The notes under the pieces were generated by a model. That model was given only the letters and a program-made list of their open reading frames with translations, was not told the DNA's origin and did no database searches. From NCBI RefSeq assembly GCF_002192695.1, contig NZ_MTLG01000002.1, positions 1-64,000 on the forward strand: DNA of 64,000 nucleotides, given 5' to 3'. Origin of the DNA: Achromobacter xylosoxidans. GTDB taxonomy: Bacteria > Pseudomonadota > Gammaproteobacteria > Burkholderiales > Burkholderiaceae_B. A program made the translations under genes and the position numbers. The first letter of the stretch is position 1. Every line of letters begins with the position of its first letter. This document shows, piece by piece, positions 47,099 to 57,537 of this stretch.

Positions 47099-47977
47099 TC
47101 AGGCGCCGCCCAGGATGATCTGCTTTTCCTTGGGCACGATCAGGGCCGTCATTTCCTTGCGGTAGCGGTTCAGGTCCTTCACCGTTTCAAAGCTGCGGTC
47201 CATCAGCTTGGACAGGATGTGCAGGATCCGGGTGGCGACCTTCTGCTCCCACTCGCCGTCAAAGCGGATCTGCGTGTCCAGCCAGTGCTCCAGCCAGCCC
47301 GGTTCCGGCAGGCGCGACTGCACCGTGTCGTTGGGGAACAGGTCCTTGTTCACGTGCAGGTTGGTCGGGTGCAGGGCCTGCTGCGTGCGGCCGGCCGAGG
47401 CCATCAGCACGCCGATCTTGGAGAACGCCAGGCGGGCCTGCTCGCTCGTGTCCTGGCCGCGGTCGTGCAGCGCGCGGCGCATGTACTGCAGGTAGGCGCC
47501 GGCGTGGCGGGCTTCGTCCTGGGCCACGGTCTTGTAGATGGCCTTGATGACCGGTTCCGTGTGCCATTCGGCGGCGCGGCGGTACCAGTGGTTCAGGCGG
47601 ACCTCGCCGCAGAAATGCAGCATCAGGGTTTCGAGTTCGGGCGCTTTGTCGAACTCGAAGCGCACGTTGTGCAGCTCTTCCTCGGTGGGCACCAGGTCCG
47701 GGCGGAAGCGGCGCAGGTATTCGATCAGCACCAGCGAATGCTTCTGCTCTTCAAAGAACCACACCGACATGAACGCGCAGAAATCGCTATCGCCGCGGTT
47801 GTCGCGCAGGAACATTTCGGTGGCCGGCAAGGCGGCCCATTCCGTGATGGCGTTCATCTTGATCGTGTGGGCCTGCTCGTCGGAGAGCTTGCTGCGATCG
47901 AAATCACCCCAGGGAATGTCATGCGCCATGTTCCAGCGCACGGCTTCCATGGTCTTGAAGAGTTCAGGATAAAGCAT
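47099..47977 (-). CDS. Ferritin-like diiron protein (desaturase / R2-like fold)
   Basis: Helical protein of 292 aa with two carboxylate/His iron motifs, EEQKHS (about 70) and QDEARH (about 151), characteristic of the ferritin-like diiron superfamily (R2-like and acyl-ACP-desaturase-like proteins). A further Glu in the first helix region can complete the site. Substrate and role are not established. The ATG at 47977 was chosen; the 30 residues encoded upstream look non-conserved. It ends 22 bp after the heptose adenylyltransferase start on the same strand. A 16-bp inverted repeat lies about 140 bp upstream. Confidence 0.82.
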   Translation of the reverse strand: MLYPELFKTMEAVRWNMAHDIPWGDFDRSKLSDEQAHTIKMNAITEWAALPATEMFLRDNRGDSDFCAFMSVWFFEEQKHSLVLIEYLRRFRPDLVPTEEELHNVRFEFDKAPELETLMLHFCGEVRLNHWYRRAAEWHTEPVIKAIYKTVAQDEARHAGAYLQYMRRALHDRGQDTSEQARLAFSKIGVLMASAGRTQQALHPTNLHVNKDLFPNDTVQSRLPEPGWLEHWLDTQIRFDGEWEQKVATRILHILSKLMDRSFETVKDLNRYRKEMTALIVPKEKQIILGGA

Positions 47978-48114
47978 GGTCTGCCCTTGTATTCGTCCCG
48001 CTAGTGGGGCTATAGATATAGAAATTAAGAATGGCGCGCGCGCTGCCGGCAAGGGCGCTGCATTCATCCACCGCAGCGCTATTTTTCGCCGTGTACCGCG
48101 AAGCTATGATGACC

Positions 48115-48130
48115 GTTTCATGAATGAAAC
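48115..48130. promoter_or_regulatory. Inverted repeat GTTTCAT-GA-ATGAAAC
   Basis: Perfect 7-bp arms with a 2-bp centre, between the ubiB end and the ferritin-like gene start (138 bp upstream of it). A repressor dyad of this size could control the ferritin-like gene. No cognate regulator is adjacent. Confidence 0.45.
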
Positions 48131-48161
48131 ATGACAGATACCGTCTAGATCATCGCGCCGC

Positions 48162-49715
48162 CTATCGGGTCAAGGCCCATATCGCGACCCCGATGGCGAC
48201 CGCCGCCACCCCAACCAGCGCTGCAACCAGCCGGTTGTTCTGTTCCTGGGCCCGCCGCAACTGGATCATCTCCGCCAGCAAGGCGGGCGACACATTGGGA
48301 CGGCTCAGATGGTCATGGACCAGCCTGGGCAAGGCGGGCAGCATCTGCGACCACTGCGCGGCCTCCTTTTCCAGGCTCTGCCGCAAGCCCTTGAATCCGA
48401 CGCGCTGACGCATCCAGCGTTCCAGATAGGGCTTGGCGGTTTTCCAGAGATCCAGGTTGGGATCGAGCTGGCGGCCCAATCCCTCGACGTTCAGCAAGGT
48501 CTTCTGCAACAGGACCAGCTGCGGCTGGATCTCCACATTGAACCGGCGCGAAGTCTGGAACAGCCGCAGCAGCACCTGCCCCAGCGAGATTTCCGACAAC
48601 GGCCGGTCAAAGTACGGTTCGCAGACGGCGCGCACGGCGCCCTCCAGCTCTTCTTCGCGCGTATCGGGCGGCACCCAGCCCGACTCGATGTGCAGCTGCG
48701 CCACGCGGCGGTAGTCGCGGTGGAAGAAGGCCAGGAAATTCTGCGCCAGGTAATTCTTGTCGAACTCGGACAGCGAGCCCACGATGCCGAAGTCCAGGGC
48801 GATGTAGCTGCCCAGCGTTTCCGGACGGTCGGACACGTAAATGTTGCCCGGGTGCATGTCGGCGTGGAAGAAGCCGTCGGTGAAGACCTGGGTGAAGAAG
48901 ATCTCCACGCCGGTGCGCGCCAGCGTCGGGATGTCGATGCCCGCCTGGCGCATGCGCTCCACCTGGCCCACCGGCATGCCGTACATGCGCTGCATGGTGA
49001 ACACCGTGGACGCGGTGTATTCCCAGATCACCTCGGGCACGATCAGCATGTCGCCGCGGCCGGACTCGGGGCCGAAATTGCGGCGCAGCTGGCTGCAGTT
49101 GGACGCTTCGCGCACCAGGTCCAGTTCGTCGTGCAGGTATTTGTCGAACTCGGCCACGACTTCGCGCGGCTTCAGGCGGCGGCCGTCGGCGCCCAGGCGC
49201 TCGATGATGCGCGCCACGACCTTCAAGAGCGACAGGTCCTTCTCGATGATGCTGAGCATGCCCGGGCGCAGCACCTTGACCGCGACCTCGCGGCCGTCAT
49301 GCAGCACCGCGAAGTGCACCTGGGCGATCGAGGCCGAAGCCACCGGGTCCACTTCGAACTGTGCGAACAGCTTCTCGGGCGGCGCGCCCAGCGCGGCCTC
49401 GATGCAGGCCGCCGCCTGCGCCGAGGGGAACGGCGGCACGCGGTCCTGCAAGAGCGCCAACTCGTCGGCGATGTCGGCGGGAATCAGGTCGCGGCGCGTG
49501 GACAGCACCTGTCCGAACTTCACGAAGATGGGACCCAGCGATTCCAGCGCCAGGCGCAGCCTCAAGCCCCGCGGCTTGCGCGGACGCGTGCCCAGGCGGA
49601 TGACGCGCAGCAGGCAGGTGGCCAGCGGATGGTTCAGGCTGGAGAGCACCAGCTCGTCCAGGCCATAGCGCAGCGAAACCACAATGATGCGAAAGAGGCG
49701 CAGCAGGGGAAACAT
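48162..49715 (-). CDS. ubiB: Ubiquinone biosynthesis regulatory kinase-like protein UbiB
   Basis: ABC1/ADCK-family membrane-associated ATPase of 517 aa needed for ubiquinone synthesis. [14 protein letters not shown] (about 66-79) is the family-defining KxGQ motif. [11 protein letters not shown] takes the place of the P-loop, and [11 protein letters not shown] holds the catalytic Asp region. A C-terminal hydrophobic helix ([20 protein letters not shown]) anchors it to the membrane. It ends the minus-strand run ubiE / Tim44-domain / ubiJ / ubiB. The gap to ubiJ is 3 bp. Confidence 0.95.
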   Translation of the reverse strand: MFPLLRLFRIIVVSLRYGLDELVLSSLNHPLATCLLRVIRLGTRPRKPRGLRLRLALESLGPIFVKFGQVLSTRRDLIPADIADELALLQDRVPPFPSAQAAACIEAALGAPPEKLFAQFEVDPVASASIAQVHFAVLHDGREVAVKVLRPGMLSIIEKDLSLLKVVARIIERLGADGRRLKPREVVAEFDKYLHDELDLVREASNCSQLRRNFGPESGRGDMLIVPEVIWEYTASTVFTMQRMYGMPVGQVERMRQAGIDIPTLARTGVEIFFTQVFTDGFFHADMHPGNIYVSDRPETLGSYIALDFGIVGSLSEFDKNYLAQNFLAFFHRDYRRVAQLHIESGWVPPDTREEELEGAVRAVCEPYFDRPLSEISLGQVLLRLFQTSRRFNVEIQPQLVLLQKTLLNVEGLGRQLDPNLDLWKTAKPYLERWMRQRVGFKGLRQSLEKEAAQWSQMLPALPRLVHDHLSRPNVSPALLAEMIQLRRAQEQNNRLVAALVGVAAVAIGVAIWALTR

Positions 49716-49718
49716 GTA

Positions 49719-50357
49719 TCAGGCGCCCCGCTTTGCGCCGGCGGATGCCAGACGGGTTTGCAGCGCGGCAGCCGAACGGGCCAGCGCGTCGGCGCGGGCG
49801 TTCAGTTCGGCCAGGTCCAGGCGCCATTGCTCCAGCGCCGGGCGGCTGGCCAGCATGCCGCTTTCCTCGGACAGGTATTCCGACACGTTCTCGGCCAGGC
49901 GCAGGCCGGCCGTGCGCGCACCGCCGGCGGCGGCACGCGCCCCGCCCACCAGGCGCAGCGCGGCGATGTCGCCCACCACCCGGGCCAGCGCGTCCTCCGG
50001 ATCCCAGCGCAGTTGCTTGGACAGATCGGAAACCACCTGCGCCAGCGCCGCGTCGCCCGAGATATGGGTGGCCTCGGCGAAATCGGGACGCTCGCGGTCC
50101 GCGCCCAGCCGCGGCAACGGCAGTTTTTCAGGCGCGACCGTCAGGGTCACGTCGGGCACCACGGCCGCATCGGCCTGGGCCGCCAGGCCGTCGCTGTCGA
50201 TGGTCAGGCCCAGGCTGAAGCCGCCCAGCGCGAAACGCACCGTTTTGCCCGCATGCCGGACCAGACGCGCGCGCGCCCAATCCTCGCGCCGCAACAGGGC
50301 GTTGAGCGCGCTTACAGCCAGTCGCGAGGGGGTGGGCAGGAACGGAAAAGGCAGCAT
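49719..50357 (-). CDS. ubiJ: Ubiquinone biosynthesis accessory factor UbiJ (SCP2 domain)
   Basis: Protein of 212 aa. An N-terminal SCP2 lipid-binding domain (about 15-120) includes VRFALGGFSLGLTIDSDG and VAPEKLPLPRLG. A helical C-terminal part around 170-212 probably forms a coiled coil. UbiJ scaffolds the soluble ubiquinone-biosynthesis complex by binding the polyprenyl intermediates (E. coli knowledge). The ATG at 50357 is preferred; TTG at 50369 is possible. It is coupled to ubiB with 3 bp between them. Confidence 0.88.
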   Translation of the reverse strand: MLPFPFLPTPSRLAVSALNALLRREDWARARLVRHAGKTVRFALGGFSLGLTIDSDGLAAQADAAVVPDVTLTVAPEKLPLPRLGADRERPDFAEATHISGDAALAQVVSDLSKQLRWDPEDALARVVGDIAALRLVGGARAAAGGARTAGLRLAENVSEYLSEESGMLASRPALEQWRLDLAELNARADALARSAAALQTRLASAGAKRGA

Positions 50358-50460
50358 GACGGTCTGCAACGGCCCCGGTTACCGGGGTGGCCGAAGTTAA
50401 TGGGTAAATCGGGAGTGTAACGGGTTAGATGACTGGGTGTTTTGCGCAAGCACATGGAAA

Positions 50461-50483
50461 AACCGGCCCTGTGAGGGCCGGTT
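50461..50483 (-). terminator. Rho-independent terminator of the Tim44-domain gene
   Basis: AACCGGCCCT and AGGGCCGGTT form a perfect 10-bp stem with a 3-nt loop. Read on the minus strand, it is followed by TTTTTCC. It lies 60 bp past the stop of the gene at 50543 and separates it from ubiJ-ubiB. Confidence 0.88.
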
Positions 50484-50542
50484 CAAACAGATGCCTTGCG
50501 GCATCCGCAACGGAGGTGGGGATCGGCCCCGGCCGGCCAGGC

Positions 50543-51553
50543 TTAGCTGGCGAGATCCACCGGGATCTGCTGGATGCCTGCCAGCAGCCAGCCGCCATTG
50601 GCGGGCTTGAACAGGTTCCAGACTTCCTCGAAGCGGAAGGCCTCGGCGCCCGGCGCTTCGCGCAGCATGCCGGAGAAGCGCACGCTGGCCAGGTGGCCGT
50701 CGGAGACGGTTTCGATGCCCAGCATTTCAGCGTTCAGCAGGACCACTTCGGTCTTGTTGGGCGCCGCGCCGCGCTCGGCCAGCTGCGGCTTGAGCTCGGT
50801 GATCAGGTCGTCGGTCAGGAAGTCGCGCAGACCTTCGGTGCTGCCGCTGTCCCAAACGGCCTGGATGCGCACGAACTGCTCCTTGGCCTGCTTCAGGAAG
50901 TTGGGCGTGTCGAAGTCACCCGGCACGAACCAGTTGTTGTCGTCGCCCGCCTTGGGCATCGCGGCCGGCGCCGCAGCGGCGGCGACCGGAGCCGCTGCCG
51001 GAGCGGCGGGAGCCGCCGGCTTCAGCGCTTCGCGCCACATCGGCTGTTGTTGCTGCTGGCCCGGAGCGTTGTTGGCCCCGTTGAACGCGCCCTGCGTGGC
51101 AGTGCGCGGACCGGCGCCGCGCAGGCGGCGGATGATGAACATGACGGCGAACACGACCGCGGCGATCAGCAGCGCGGAACCGAGGAACTCGGCGAAAGCG
51201 CCCGACAGGCCCATGCTGGAGAGCAGCGCGGCGATACCCAGGCCAGCGGCGATGCCGGCAATGGGGCCGAGCCAGCGCGAAGCGCCGCTCTTGGCGGCGG
51301 CGCCCGCGGTGGCGGCGCCGGCCGTGGCCGCGCCGGCGGCTGCCGGAGCGGCGGTGGCGCCCGCCGTGTTGTTCGCGGCGGCCGGCGGCGTGGTCGCCTG
51401 GCGCTGCTGGGTCACGTTGGAGGATTGCCGGCCGACGCTGCTGCCGCCGCCGGCGCGGCGGGCTTCGGCGTCAAACGACGCCGTCACCAGTGCCGCGCCG
51501 GAAACGGCGATCAGCGCCGCGGCGACAAACCGCGAAAGACAGAATTTGGACAT
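50543..51553 (-). CDS. Tim44-like domain membrane protein
   Basis: Protein of 336 aa. An N-terminal signal or anchor (AAALIAVSGAALVTA, about 10-24) is followed by an Arg/Gly/Ser/Ala-rich linker (30-90), two hydrophobic helices (about 98-142), a Gln/Pro-rich spacer, and a C-terminal Tim44-like domain (about 205-330, with FLKQAKEQFVRIQAVWD and FSGMLREAPG). Tim44 in mitochondria tethers Hsp70 to the import pore; the bacterial proteins are of unclear role. It has its own leader of 177 bp and its own terminator, although it sits between ubiE and ubiJ. Confidence 0.88.
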   Translation of the reverse strand: MSKFCLSRFVAAALIAVSGAALVTASFDAEARRAGGGSSVGRQSSNVTQQRQATTPPAAANNTAGATAAPAAAGAATAGAATAGAAAKSGASRWLGPIAGIAAGLGIAALLSSMGLSGAFAEFLGSALLIAAVVFAVMFIIRRLRGAGPRTATQGAFNGANNAPGQQQQQPMWREALKPAAPAAPAAAPVAAAAAPAAMPKAGDDNNWFVPGDFDTPNFLKQAKEQFVRIQAVWDSGSTEGLRDFLTDDLITELKPQLAERGAAPNKTEVVLLNAEMLGIETVSDGHLASVRFSGMLREAPGAEAFRFEEVWNLFKPANGGWLLAGIQQIPVDLAS

Positions 51554-51677
51554 AGGTTTGCTCCCTCGTACTCGCGCCCCTGCCGCCCCGAGCAGCAGGA
51601 AGTCCCACGGACCGCGGGACCTTCGTCGCGACTTTTCTTACATTAATCTGAATACCGTAAGAATAACGGACAAGACG

Positions 51678-51704
51678 CCGCCCCACAAGTTCCCGCAGGG
51701 GCGG
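51678..51704 (-). terminator. Possible weak terminator after ubiE
   Basis: CCGCCCC and GGGGCGG pair across a 13-nt loop, 27 bp beyond the ubiE stop on the minus strand. There is no real T-run, so stopping would be weak. Confidence 0.4.
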
Positions 51705-51730
51705 TGAAATCTCCGGATGGCTGGCGCGGA

Positions 51731-52507
51731 TCAGCCCAGTTTCACGCCTTCGTGCAAGGCGGCGATGCCGGCGGTCAGATTGAAGTACTGCACCCGGTCC
51801 AGTCCGGCCGTGCGCAGCATGTCGGCCAGGGTTTCCTGGTCGGGGTGCATGCGGATGGATTCCGCCAGATAACGGTAGCTGGCCTCATCCTTGGCGACCT
51901 TCTTGCCCAGCCAGGGCAGCACGTTGAAGGAATACCAGTCGTAGGCAGGGGCCAGCGGCTTGGCCACGCGCGAGAATTCCAGCACCAGCAGCTTGCCGCC
52001 CGGCTTCAAGACCCGGGTCATTTCGGCCAGGGCGCGATCCTTGTGGGTCATGTTGCGCAGGCCGAAAGCCACGCTGACGCGATCGAAATGGCCCGTGGGG
52101 AACGGCAGGCGCTCGGCGTCGCACACGGCGGTGGGAACCAGCAGGCCGGCGTCCGTCAGGCGGTCGCGGCCGACGCGCAGCATGGAGTCGTTGATGTCCG
52201 TGAGCCAGACCTCGCCCGTGGGGCCGGCGCGCTTGGCGAAGGCTTTGGCCAGATCACCCGTGCCACCGGCGATGTCCAGCACCTTCATGCCGGGACGGAT
52301 GGCGGCGCGGCCGATGGTGAACGCCTTCCAGACGCGGTGCAGCCCGGCCGACATGAAGTCGTTCATGACGTCGTAGCGCTGGGCGACCGAATGGAAGACT
52401 TCGGCGACTTTGCGGGCCTTTTCGCCTTCCGGCACCGTCTGGAAGCCGAAATGGGTCGATTGCGAGGCGGAATCCGCGGAATGTTGCGATTCGGAGGGGT
52501 TTTGCAT
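51731..52507 (-). CDS. ubiE: Ubiquinone/menaquinone biosynthesis C-methyltransferase UbiE
   Basis: SAM-dependent methyltransferase of 258 aa for ring C-methylation in ubiquinone synthesis. [17 protein letters not shown] and [13 protein letters not shown] form the family N-terminus, [17 protein letters not shown] (about 70-86) binds SAM, and [13 protein letters not shown] is the typical second signature. It heads the minus-strand ubiquinone neighbourhood and is divergent from phoB. Confidence 0.96.
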   Translation of the reverse strand: MQNPSESQHSADSASQSTHFGFQTVPEGEKARKVAEVFHSVAQRYDVMNDFMSAGLHRVWKAFTIGRAAIRPGMKVLDIAGGTGDLAKAFAKRAGPTGEVWLTDINDSMLRVGRDRLTDAGLLVPTAVCDAERLPFPTGHFDRVSVAFGLRNMTHKDRALAEMTRVLKPGGKLLVLEFSRVAKPLAPAYDWYSFNVLPWLGKKVAKDEASYRYLAESIRMHPDQETLADMLRTAGLDRVQYFNLTAGIAALHEGVKLG

Positions 52508-52668
52508 GGTGAATTCCCGATATATCGTTCAATGGTAGCCTATCGGGCTCCCTCGGGCGGCCGCTGGACGCCGACGATGACGCCCGGCGGTCACATACCT
52601 GAAATATTGCGGCCATACTATCGCAATGTTCGCGCCGCGCCGGCGCTCAGAAGTGTGCCCAATCCGCC

Positions 52669-53367
<699 letters not shown>

Positions 53368-53379
53368 AACTCCCGCACG

Positions 53380-54687
53380 ATGATCTGGCTGCGCACTCTT
53401 TTCCTGGTCGCCCTGTGGGCGGTTGCCGCATTGCTGGCCCAATGGCTCATAGGAGACCCGGCGGGCTGGATACTGTTCTCCTTCGCGCTGGCCGCCATGC
53501 TGCTCTGGCGCAGCTGGCGGCTGCACCTGGTGTCCCATTGGGCGAACCACCCGGACACCTCGCCGCCCGCTTCGGTCGGGCCCTGGGACGATATCCTCGC
53601 CCCGCTGTACCGCTACACCCGCGCCCGGGCCCGCGAACTGAACGAAACCCAGAACACCATGCAGGGCATGCTGGCCGCGGCCCAGGCGCTGCCGGACGGC
53701 GCGGTGACCCTGAACGAGGATTTCCAGATCGACTGGTGCAACCGCATGGCGCGCCAGCATCTGGGCCTGCGCCTGCCGGCCGACCGCGGCCATAACCTGC
53801 TGAACCTGCTGCGCGCGCCCGAATTCGTGGAATACGCGCACCGCCCGTCCTGGCCCGAGCCCATCCTGGTGCGCCTGGGCCAGCAAGGCCAGGAGCGGCT
53901 GATGATGATGCAGCTGACGGCCTACGCCAGCAACCAGCGCCTGCTGATCACGCGCGACGTCACCCAGATAGAACGTCTGGAAACCACGCGCCGCGACTTC
54001 GTCGCCAACGTCTCGCACGAATTGCGCACGCCGCTGACGGTGCTGGCGGGCTTTCTGGAAACCCTGCGCGACATGCCGGCCGACGCCCTGCCCGCCGAAC
54101 AGCGCGAGCAGTACATCGACATGATGCACGAGCAGGCCCAGCGCATGCAGGCCATCGTCGAAGACCTGCTGACCCTGTCCACGCTGGAATCCTCGCCGGG
54201 CAGCGACCCGCGCGCGGTCAACATGGGCGCGCTGCTGCAGAAGGCGCGCCAGCAGATCGAGGCGCTGTCGGGCGGCCGCCACTTGCTGGAATGGCACATC
54301 GACGAGTCCCTGGACGTGCTGGGCGCCGAGACCGAGCTGACCTCGGCCCTGTCCAACCTGCTGACCAACGCGGTGCGCTACACGCCGGACGGCGGCACCA
54401 TCACCGTGCGCTGGGAGCGCGAGGAAGACGGCGGCGCGCGCTACAGCGTGCAGGACACCGGCATCGGCATCCCCGCGCGCCACCTGCCCCGCCTGACCGA
54501 ACGCTTCTACCGCGTGGACCGCGGCCGCTCGCGCGCGGTGGGCGGCACCGGCCTGGGGCTGGCGATCACCAAGCACATCGCCATGCGCCACGACGCCGAA
54601 CTGGTGATCACCAGCGAACCCGGCAAGGGCAGCGTGTTCGCGCTGCGCTTTCCGCCCGACCGCATCGCCATCGACAGCCCGGCCTGA
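53380..54687 (+). CDS. phoR: Phosphate regulon sensor histidine kinase PhoR
   Basis: Membrane kinase of 435 aa. Two N-terminal hydrophobic segments (about 5-50) give a short membrane anchor with almost no periplasmic part, as in E. coli PhoR. A PAS-like region (about 100-190) follows. The H-box is [16 protein letters not shown] with the phospho-acceptor His near 213. ATPase motifs are [19 protein letters not shown] and GGTGLGLAI. It partners PhoB. No pstSCAB-phoU genes follow here. Confidence 0.94.
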   Translation: MIWLRTLFLVALWAVAALLAQWLIGDPAGWILFSFALAAMLLWRSWRLHLVSHWANHPDTSPPASVGPWDDILAPLYRYTRARARELNETQNTMQGMLAAAQALPDGAVTLNEDFQIDWCNRMARQHLGLRLPADRGHNLLNLLRAPEFVEYAHRPSWPEPILVRLGQQGQERLMMMQLTAYASNQRLLITRDVTQIERLETTRRDFVANVSHELRTPLTVLAGFLETLRDMPADALPAEQREQYIDMMHEQAQRMQAIVEDLLTLSTLESSPGSDPRAVNMGALLQKARQQIEALSGGRHLLEWHIDESLDVLGAETELTSALSNLLTNAVRYTPDGGTITVRWEREEDGGARYSVQDTGIGIPARHLPRLTERFYRVDRGRSRAVGGTGLGLAITKHIAMRHDAELVITSEPGKGSVFALRFPPDRIAIDSPA

Positions 54688-54746
54688 ACCGCCAGCGCCG
54701 CACCGGGAACGGACCCTGGCGCGGCGCTGATGGTAAATTTTCGGCC

Positions 54747-55436
54747 ATGCGCATCCTGGTCATCGAAGACGAACCCAAACTGGCCGACTACCTCAAGAAG
54801 GGTTTGTCGGAGCAAAGCCATGTCGTGGACCTGGCGCGCGACGGCGTGGACGGCCTGCATCTGGCGCTGGAAGGCGTCTACGACCTGATCGTGCTGGACG
54901 TGATGCTGCCGGGCGTGGACGGCTTCGGCGTGCTGGCCGCGGTGCGCGAACAGAAGGACACCCCCATCCTGATGCTAACCGCGCGCGACGCGGTCGAGGA
55001 CCGCGTGCGCGGCCTGGAGGGCGGCGCCGACGACTACCTGGTCAAGCCCTTCGCCTTTTCGGAATTGCTGGCGCGGGTGCAGGCGCTGCTGCGCCGCGGG
55101 CGTTCGCAGGAACCCACCCTGCTGCGCCTGGCCGACCTGGAACTGGACCTGGCCCGCCGCCGCGCCCAGCGCGGCGGCCGCCGCCTGGACCTGACCGCCA
55201 AGGAATTCAATCTGCTGGCCCTGCTGCTGCGCCGCCAGGGCCAGGTGCTGTCGCGCACCACCCTGGCCGAGCAGGTCTGGGACATGAACTTCGACAGCGA
55301 CACCAATGTCATCGACGTGGCGGTGCGGCGGCTGCGCAGCAAGCTGGACGACCCCTACGACACCAAACTGCTGCATACGGTGCGCGGCATGGGCTACGTG
55401 CTGGAATCGCGTCCCGCGGACAGCCGCCCCGCATGA
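54747..55436 (+). CDS. Heavy-metal-type response regulator (CusR/CopR/IrlR-like)
   Basis: OmpR-family regulator of 229 aa. [15 protein letters not shown] at the N-terminus is typical of the heavy-metal subgroup. The phospho-acceptor Asp is in [10 protein letters not shown] (near 51), with [13 protein letters not shown]. The winged-helix domain has [17 protein letters not shown] and [16 protein letters not shown]. It overlaps the kinase start by 4 bp. A likely recognition site (56816-56837) lies before the DUF411 metal protein gene. I see no second copy upstream of this regulator. Confidence 0.92.
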   Translation: MRILVIEDEPKLADYLKKGLSEQSHVVDLARDGVDGLHLALEGVYDLIVLDVMLPGVDGFGVLAAVREQKDTPILMLTARDAVEDRVRGLEGGADDYLVKPFAFSELLARVQALLRRGRSQEPTLLRLADLELDLARRRAQRGGRRLDLTAKEFNLLALLLRRQGQVLSRTTLAEQVWDMNFDSDTNVIDVAVRRLRSKLDDPYDTKLLHTVRGMGYVLESRPADSRPA

Positions 55437-56833
55437 AGCCGCTGCGCGTGCGCTCCATGCAGGCGCGGCTGACCCTGCTGCTGGGCGCCATCGCCCTGCT
55501 GGTGTCCAGCCTGGCGGGGGCCACGCTGTTCTGGGCGCTCAAGCGCGAAGTGGAGCGCCAGGAGATCACCGAGGTCAGCGGCAAGCTGGAATTGATCGAT
55601 CACCTGATCGACATGCAGAACAACGCCCGCGGCCTGAAGGATCTGGCCGCCACCTTCGACGAGATGCGCGCGGGCGAAGGCCAGCTCGGCATCTGGATCG
55701 TGGATGCGCACGGCCACTCCGTGTACGGCGGCCCCGCTCCCGAAACGCTGGCGACGGGCGACGGCAGGCAGGTCGTGCTGCAGACCGCCGACGGCGGCCG
55801 CATGCGCGGCCTGCGGGTCGCCATGAACGACCGCATCCTGCCCGGCGCGCAACTGACCGTGGCGGTCAGCACGCGCACCAGTTCGCAGTTCCTTTACGCC
55901 TACGGCACTGCGCTGGTGCTGATCTGCGCGCTATGGGTAGGCGCGACCGTGGTGCTGGCGGCCTGGGCAGTCAGGCGCAGCATGGCGCCAGCGCGCAGGC
56001 TGTCCGAGCAGGCGGCCAGCATCCAGCCCGACAATCTGGCGCGGCGCCTGCCGCTGGAAGACACCGACCGCGAATTGCACGAGCTGGTCCGTTCCTTCAA
56101 CCGCACGCTGGAGCGCCTGCAGGCCGCCTACCAGCAGATGGAAGGCTTCAACGCCGACGTCGCGCACGAGCTGCGCACGCCGCTGGCCACGCTGATCAAC
56201 GGCACGCAGGTCATGCTGTCCTCGCCGCGCGACGCGGCCGAACTGCGCGACGCGCTGGAATCCAACCTGGAAGAACTGGAAGACCTGAAGACCCTGGTCA
56301 ATGACATGCTGTTCCTGGCGCGCGCCGACCGCGGCGAACGGGCCGCGGACCTGGCGCCGGTGTCGCTGGCCGCCGAAGCGCGCCGCGTGGCCGAATACTA
56401 CGAAGCCACGCTGGAAGAAAGCGGCGTGCACCTGCGCTGCGTGGGCGACGCCACGGTGGCCGCCAACGCGGGATTGGTGCGCCGTGCGCTGGCCAACCTG
56501 ATTTCCAACGCCATCAAGGCCACGCCCCGCGGCGGCGAAATCGTGCTGACCTGCTCGGCTTCGCCCGCGGGCGCGCGGGTGGAAGTGCGCAACCCCGGCC
56601 CGCCTATCCCGTCGGCCGACCTGCCCCGCATCTTCGACCGCTTCTTCCGCTCCAGCCAGGCACGCGCGCCGCGCAGCGAAGGCCACGGCCTGGGCCTGGC
56701 CATCGTGCGCGCCATCGCGCGCATGCATGGCGGCGAGGTCGACGCGGCCTCGGGCGCGCACGGCACCGTGGTCGGCATCACGCTGCGCGCGCCCGAGGGC
56801 AGCTCCACTGCGGCCAACATTACAAAATCGTAA
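55433..56833 (+). CDS. Heavy metal sensor histidine kinase (CusS-like)
   Basis: Membrane kinase of 466 aa. TM1 ([20 protein letters not shown], about 11-30), a periplasmic sensor loop (about 35-150), and TM2 ([20 protein letters not shown], about 160-180) are followed by a HAMP linker. The H-box is [16 protein letters not shown], and ATP-binding motifs are [14 protein letters not shown] and GHGLGLAIV. The heavy-metal kinase family senses periplasmic Cu, Ag, Zn or Cd. The stop codon lies inside the inverted repeat at 56816-56837. Confidence 0.92.
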   Translation: MKPLRVRSMQARLTLLLGAIALLVSSLAGATLFWALKREVERQEITEVSGKLELIDHLIDMQNNARGLKDLAATFDEMRAGEGQLGIWIVDAHGHSVYGGPAPETLATGDGRQVVLQTADGGRMRGLRVAMNDRILPGAQLTVAVSTRTSSQFLYAYGTALVLICALWVGATVVLAAWAVRRSMAPARRLSEQAASIQPDNLARRLPLEDTDRELHELVRSFNRTLERLQAAYQQMEGFNADVAHELRTPLATLINGTQVMLSSPRDAAELRDALESNLEELEDLKTLVNDMLFLARADRGERAADLAPVSLAAEARRVAEYYEATLEESGVHLRCVGDATVAANAGLVRRALANLISNAIKATPRGGEIVLTCSASPAGARVEVRNPGPPIPSADLPRIFDRFFRSSQARAPRSEGHGLGLAIVRAIARMHGGEVDAASGAHGTVVGITLRAPEGSSTAANITKS

Positions 56834-56837
56834 TGTT
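56816..56837. promoter_or_regulatory. Metal-regulator box, AACATTAC-N6-GTAATGTT
   Basis: Perfect 8-bp arms separated by AAAATC. The core ATTAC-N6-GTAAT is like the sites bound by heavy-metal response regulators of betaproteobacteria and pseudomonads (family knowledge). It overlaps the kinase stop codon and ends 71 bp before the DUF411 start, with a TACAGT -10-like hexamer at 56868. It is the likely target of the adjacent regulator. Confidence 0.72.
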
Positions 56838-56908
56838 CAGGACAGAATGGGGTCACTCCCGTTCCTCTACAGTACGCTTGCAACCACATCGTCCCGCAAC
56901 GGAGCATC

Positions 56909-57367
56909 ATGAACCTTACCCGCCTCACGCGCCGCCTGGCCCTTGCCGCAGCCCTGTGCGCGCCCGCTTTCGCCACCGCCCAGACGCCCGTCAAGGTCGA
57001 AGTCTGGAAGACCCCGACCTGCGGCTGCTGTGAAGACTGGGTCAAGCACATGCGCGACAACGGCTTCGCCGTCACCACCCACGACGTCCAGGACACCGGC
57101 CCCATCCGCCGCAACGCCGGCATGGCCAACTACGGCTCCTGCCACACCGCCGCGGTCGAAGGCTATGCGGTCGAAGGCCACGTGCCGGCCAGCGACGTGC
57201 GCCGCCTGCTGCTGGAAAAACCCGACGCCGCCGGCCTGGCCGCGCCCGGCATGCCGCTGGGTTCCCCCGGCATGGACGGCCCCGAGTACGGCGGTCGCAA
57301 GACGCCGCACGACGTGGTGCTGGTGGACAAGCAAGGCGGCGCCAAGGTCTTCCAGGCCTACCGGTAA
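56909..57367 (+). CDS. DUF411 periplasmic metal-binding protein
   Basis: Protein of 152 aa with a signal peptide (LALAAALCAPAFATAQ). The DUF411 core starts with VEVWKTPTCGCCEDWVKHM (about 30-48). The Cys-Gly-Cys-Cys cluster resembles a thioredoxin-like metal or redox site, and further ligands lie in GSCHTAAVEGY. The family is usually found with copper-resistance genes and is thought to bind copper; direct function is not settled. It is downstream of the metal two-component system and of its probable operator. The GGAG ribosome site supports the start. Confidence 0.88.
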   Translation: MNLTRLTRRLALAAALCAPAFATAQTPVKVEVWKTPTCGCCEDWVKHMRDNGFAVTTHDVQDTGPIRRNAGMANYGSCHTAAVEGYAVEGHVPASDVRRLLLEKPDAAGLAAPGMPLGSPGMDGPEYGGRKTPHDVVLVDKQGGAKVFQAYR

Positions 57368-57390
57368 AGCGCAATCCTCGAAGTCCTGTT

Positions 57391-57420
57391 CGGGCATCGC
57401 CTCCTTGCGGGCGATGCCCG
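57391..57420 (+). other. Strong hairpin after the DUF411 gene
   Basis: CGGGCATCGCC and GGCGATGCCCG form a perfect 11-bp stem around an 8-nt loop, starting 23 bp past the stop. No T-run follows, so it may be a transcript-stabilising 3' end or a rho-dependent stop region. Confidence 0.6.
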
Positions 57421-57537
57421 AGTCGTTTGCGCACCTGAAACAATTCATCCACACCGCCCCAATGGCTACTCCTTGCACTGCAGCAAAAATGGGCCACAAT
57501 CAATAAAACGGATTCCTCACCCACCCCTCAGGCTGTC

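Noticed and set aside
48309-50420. 703-codon + strand frame opposite ubiB and ubiJ
   Set aside because: It spans two well-supported genes and their boundary on the other strand. It is a GC-driven shadow.
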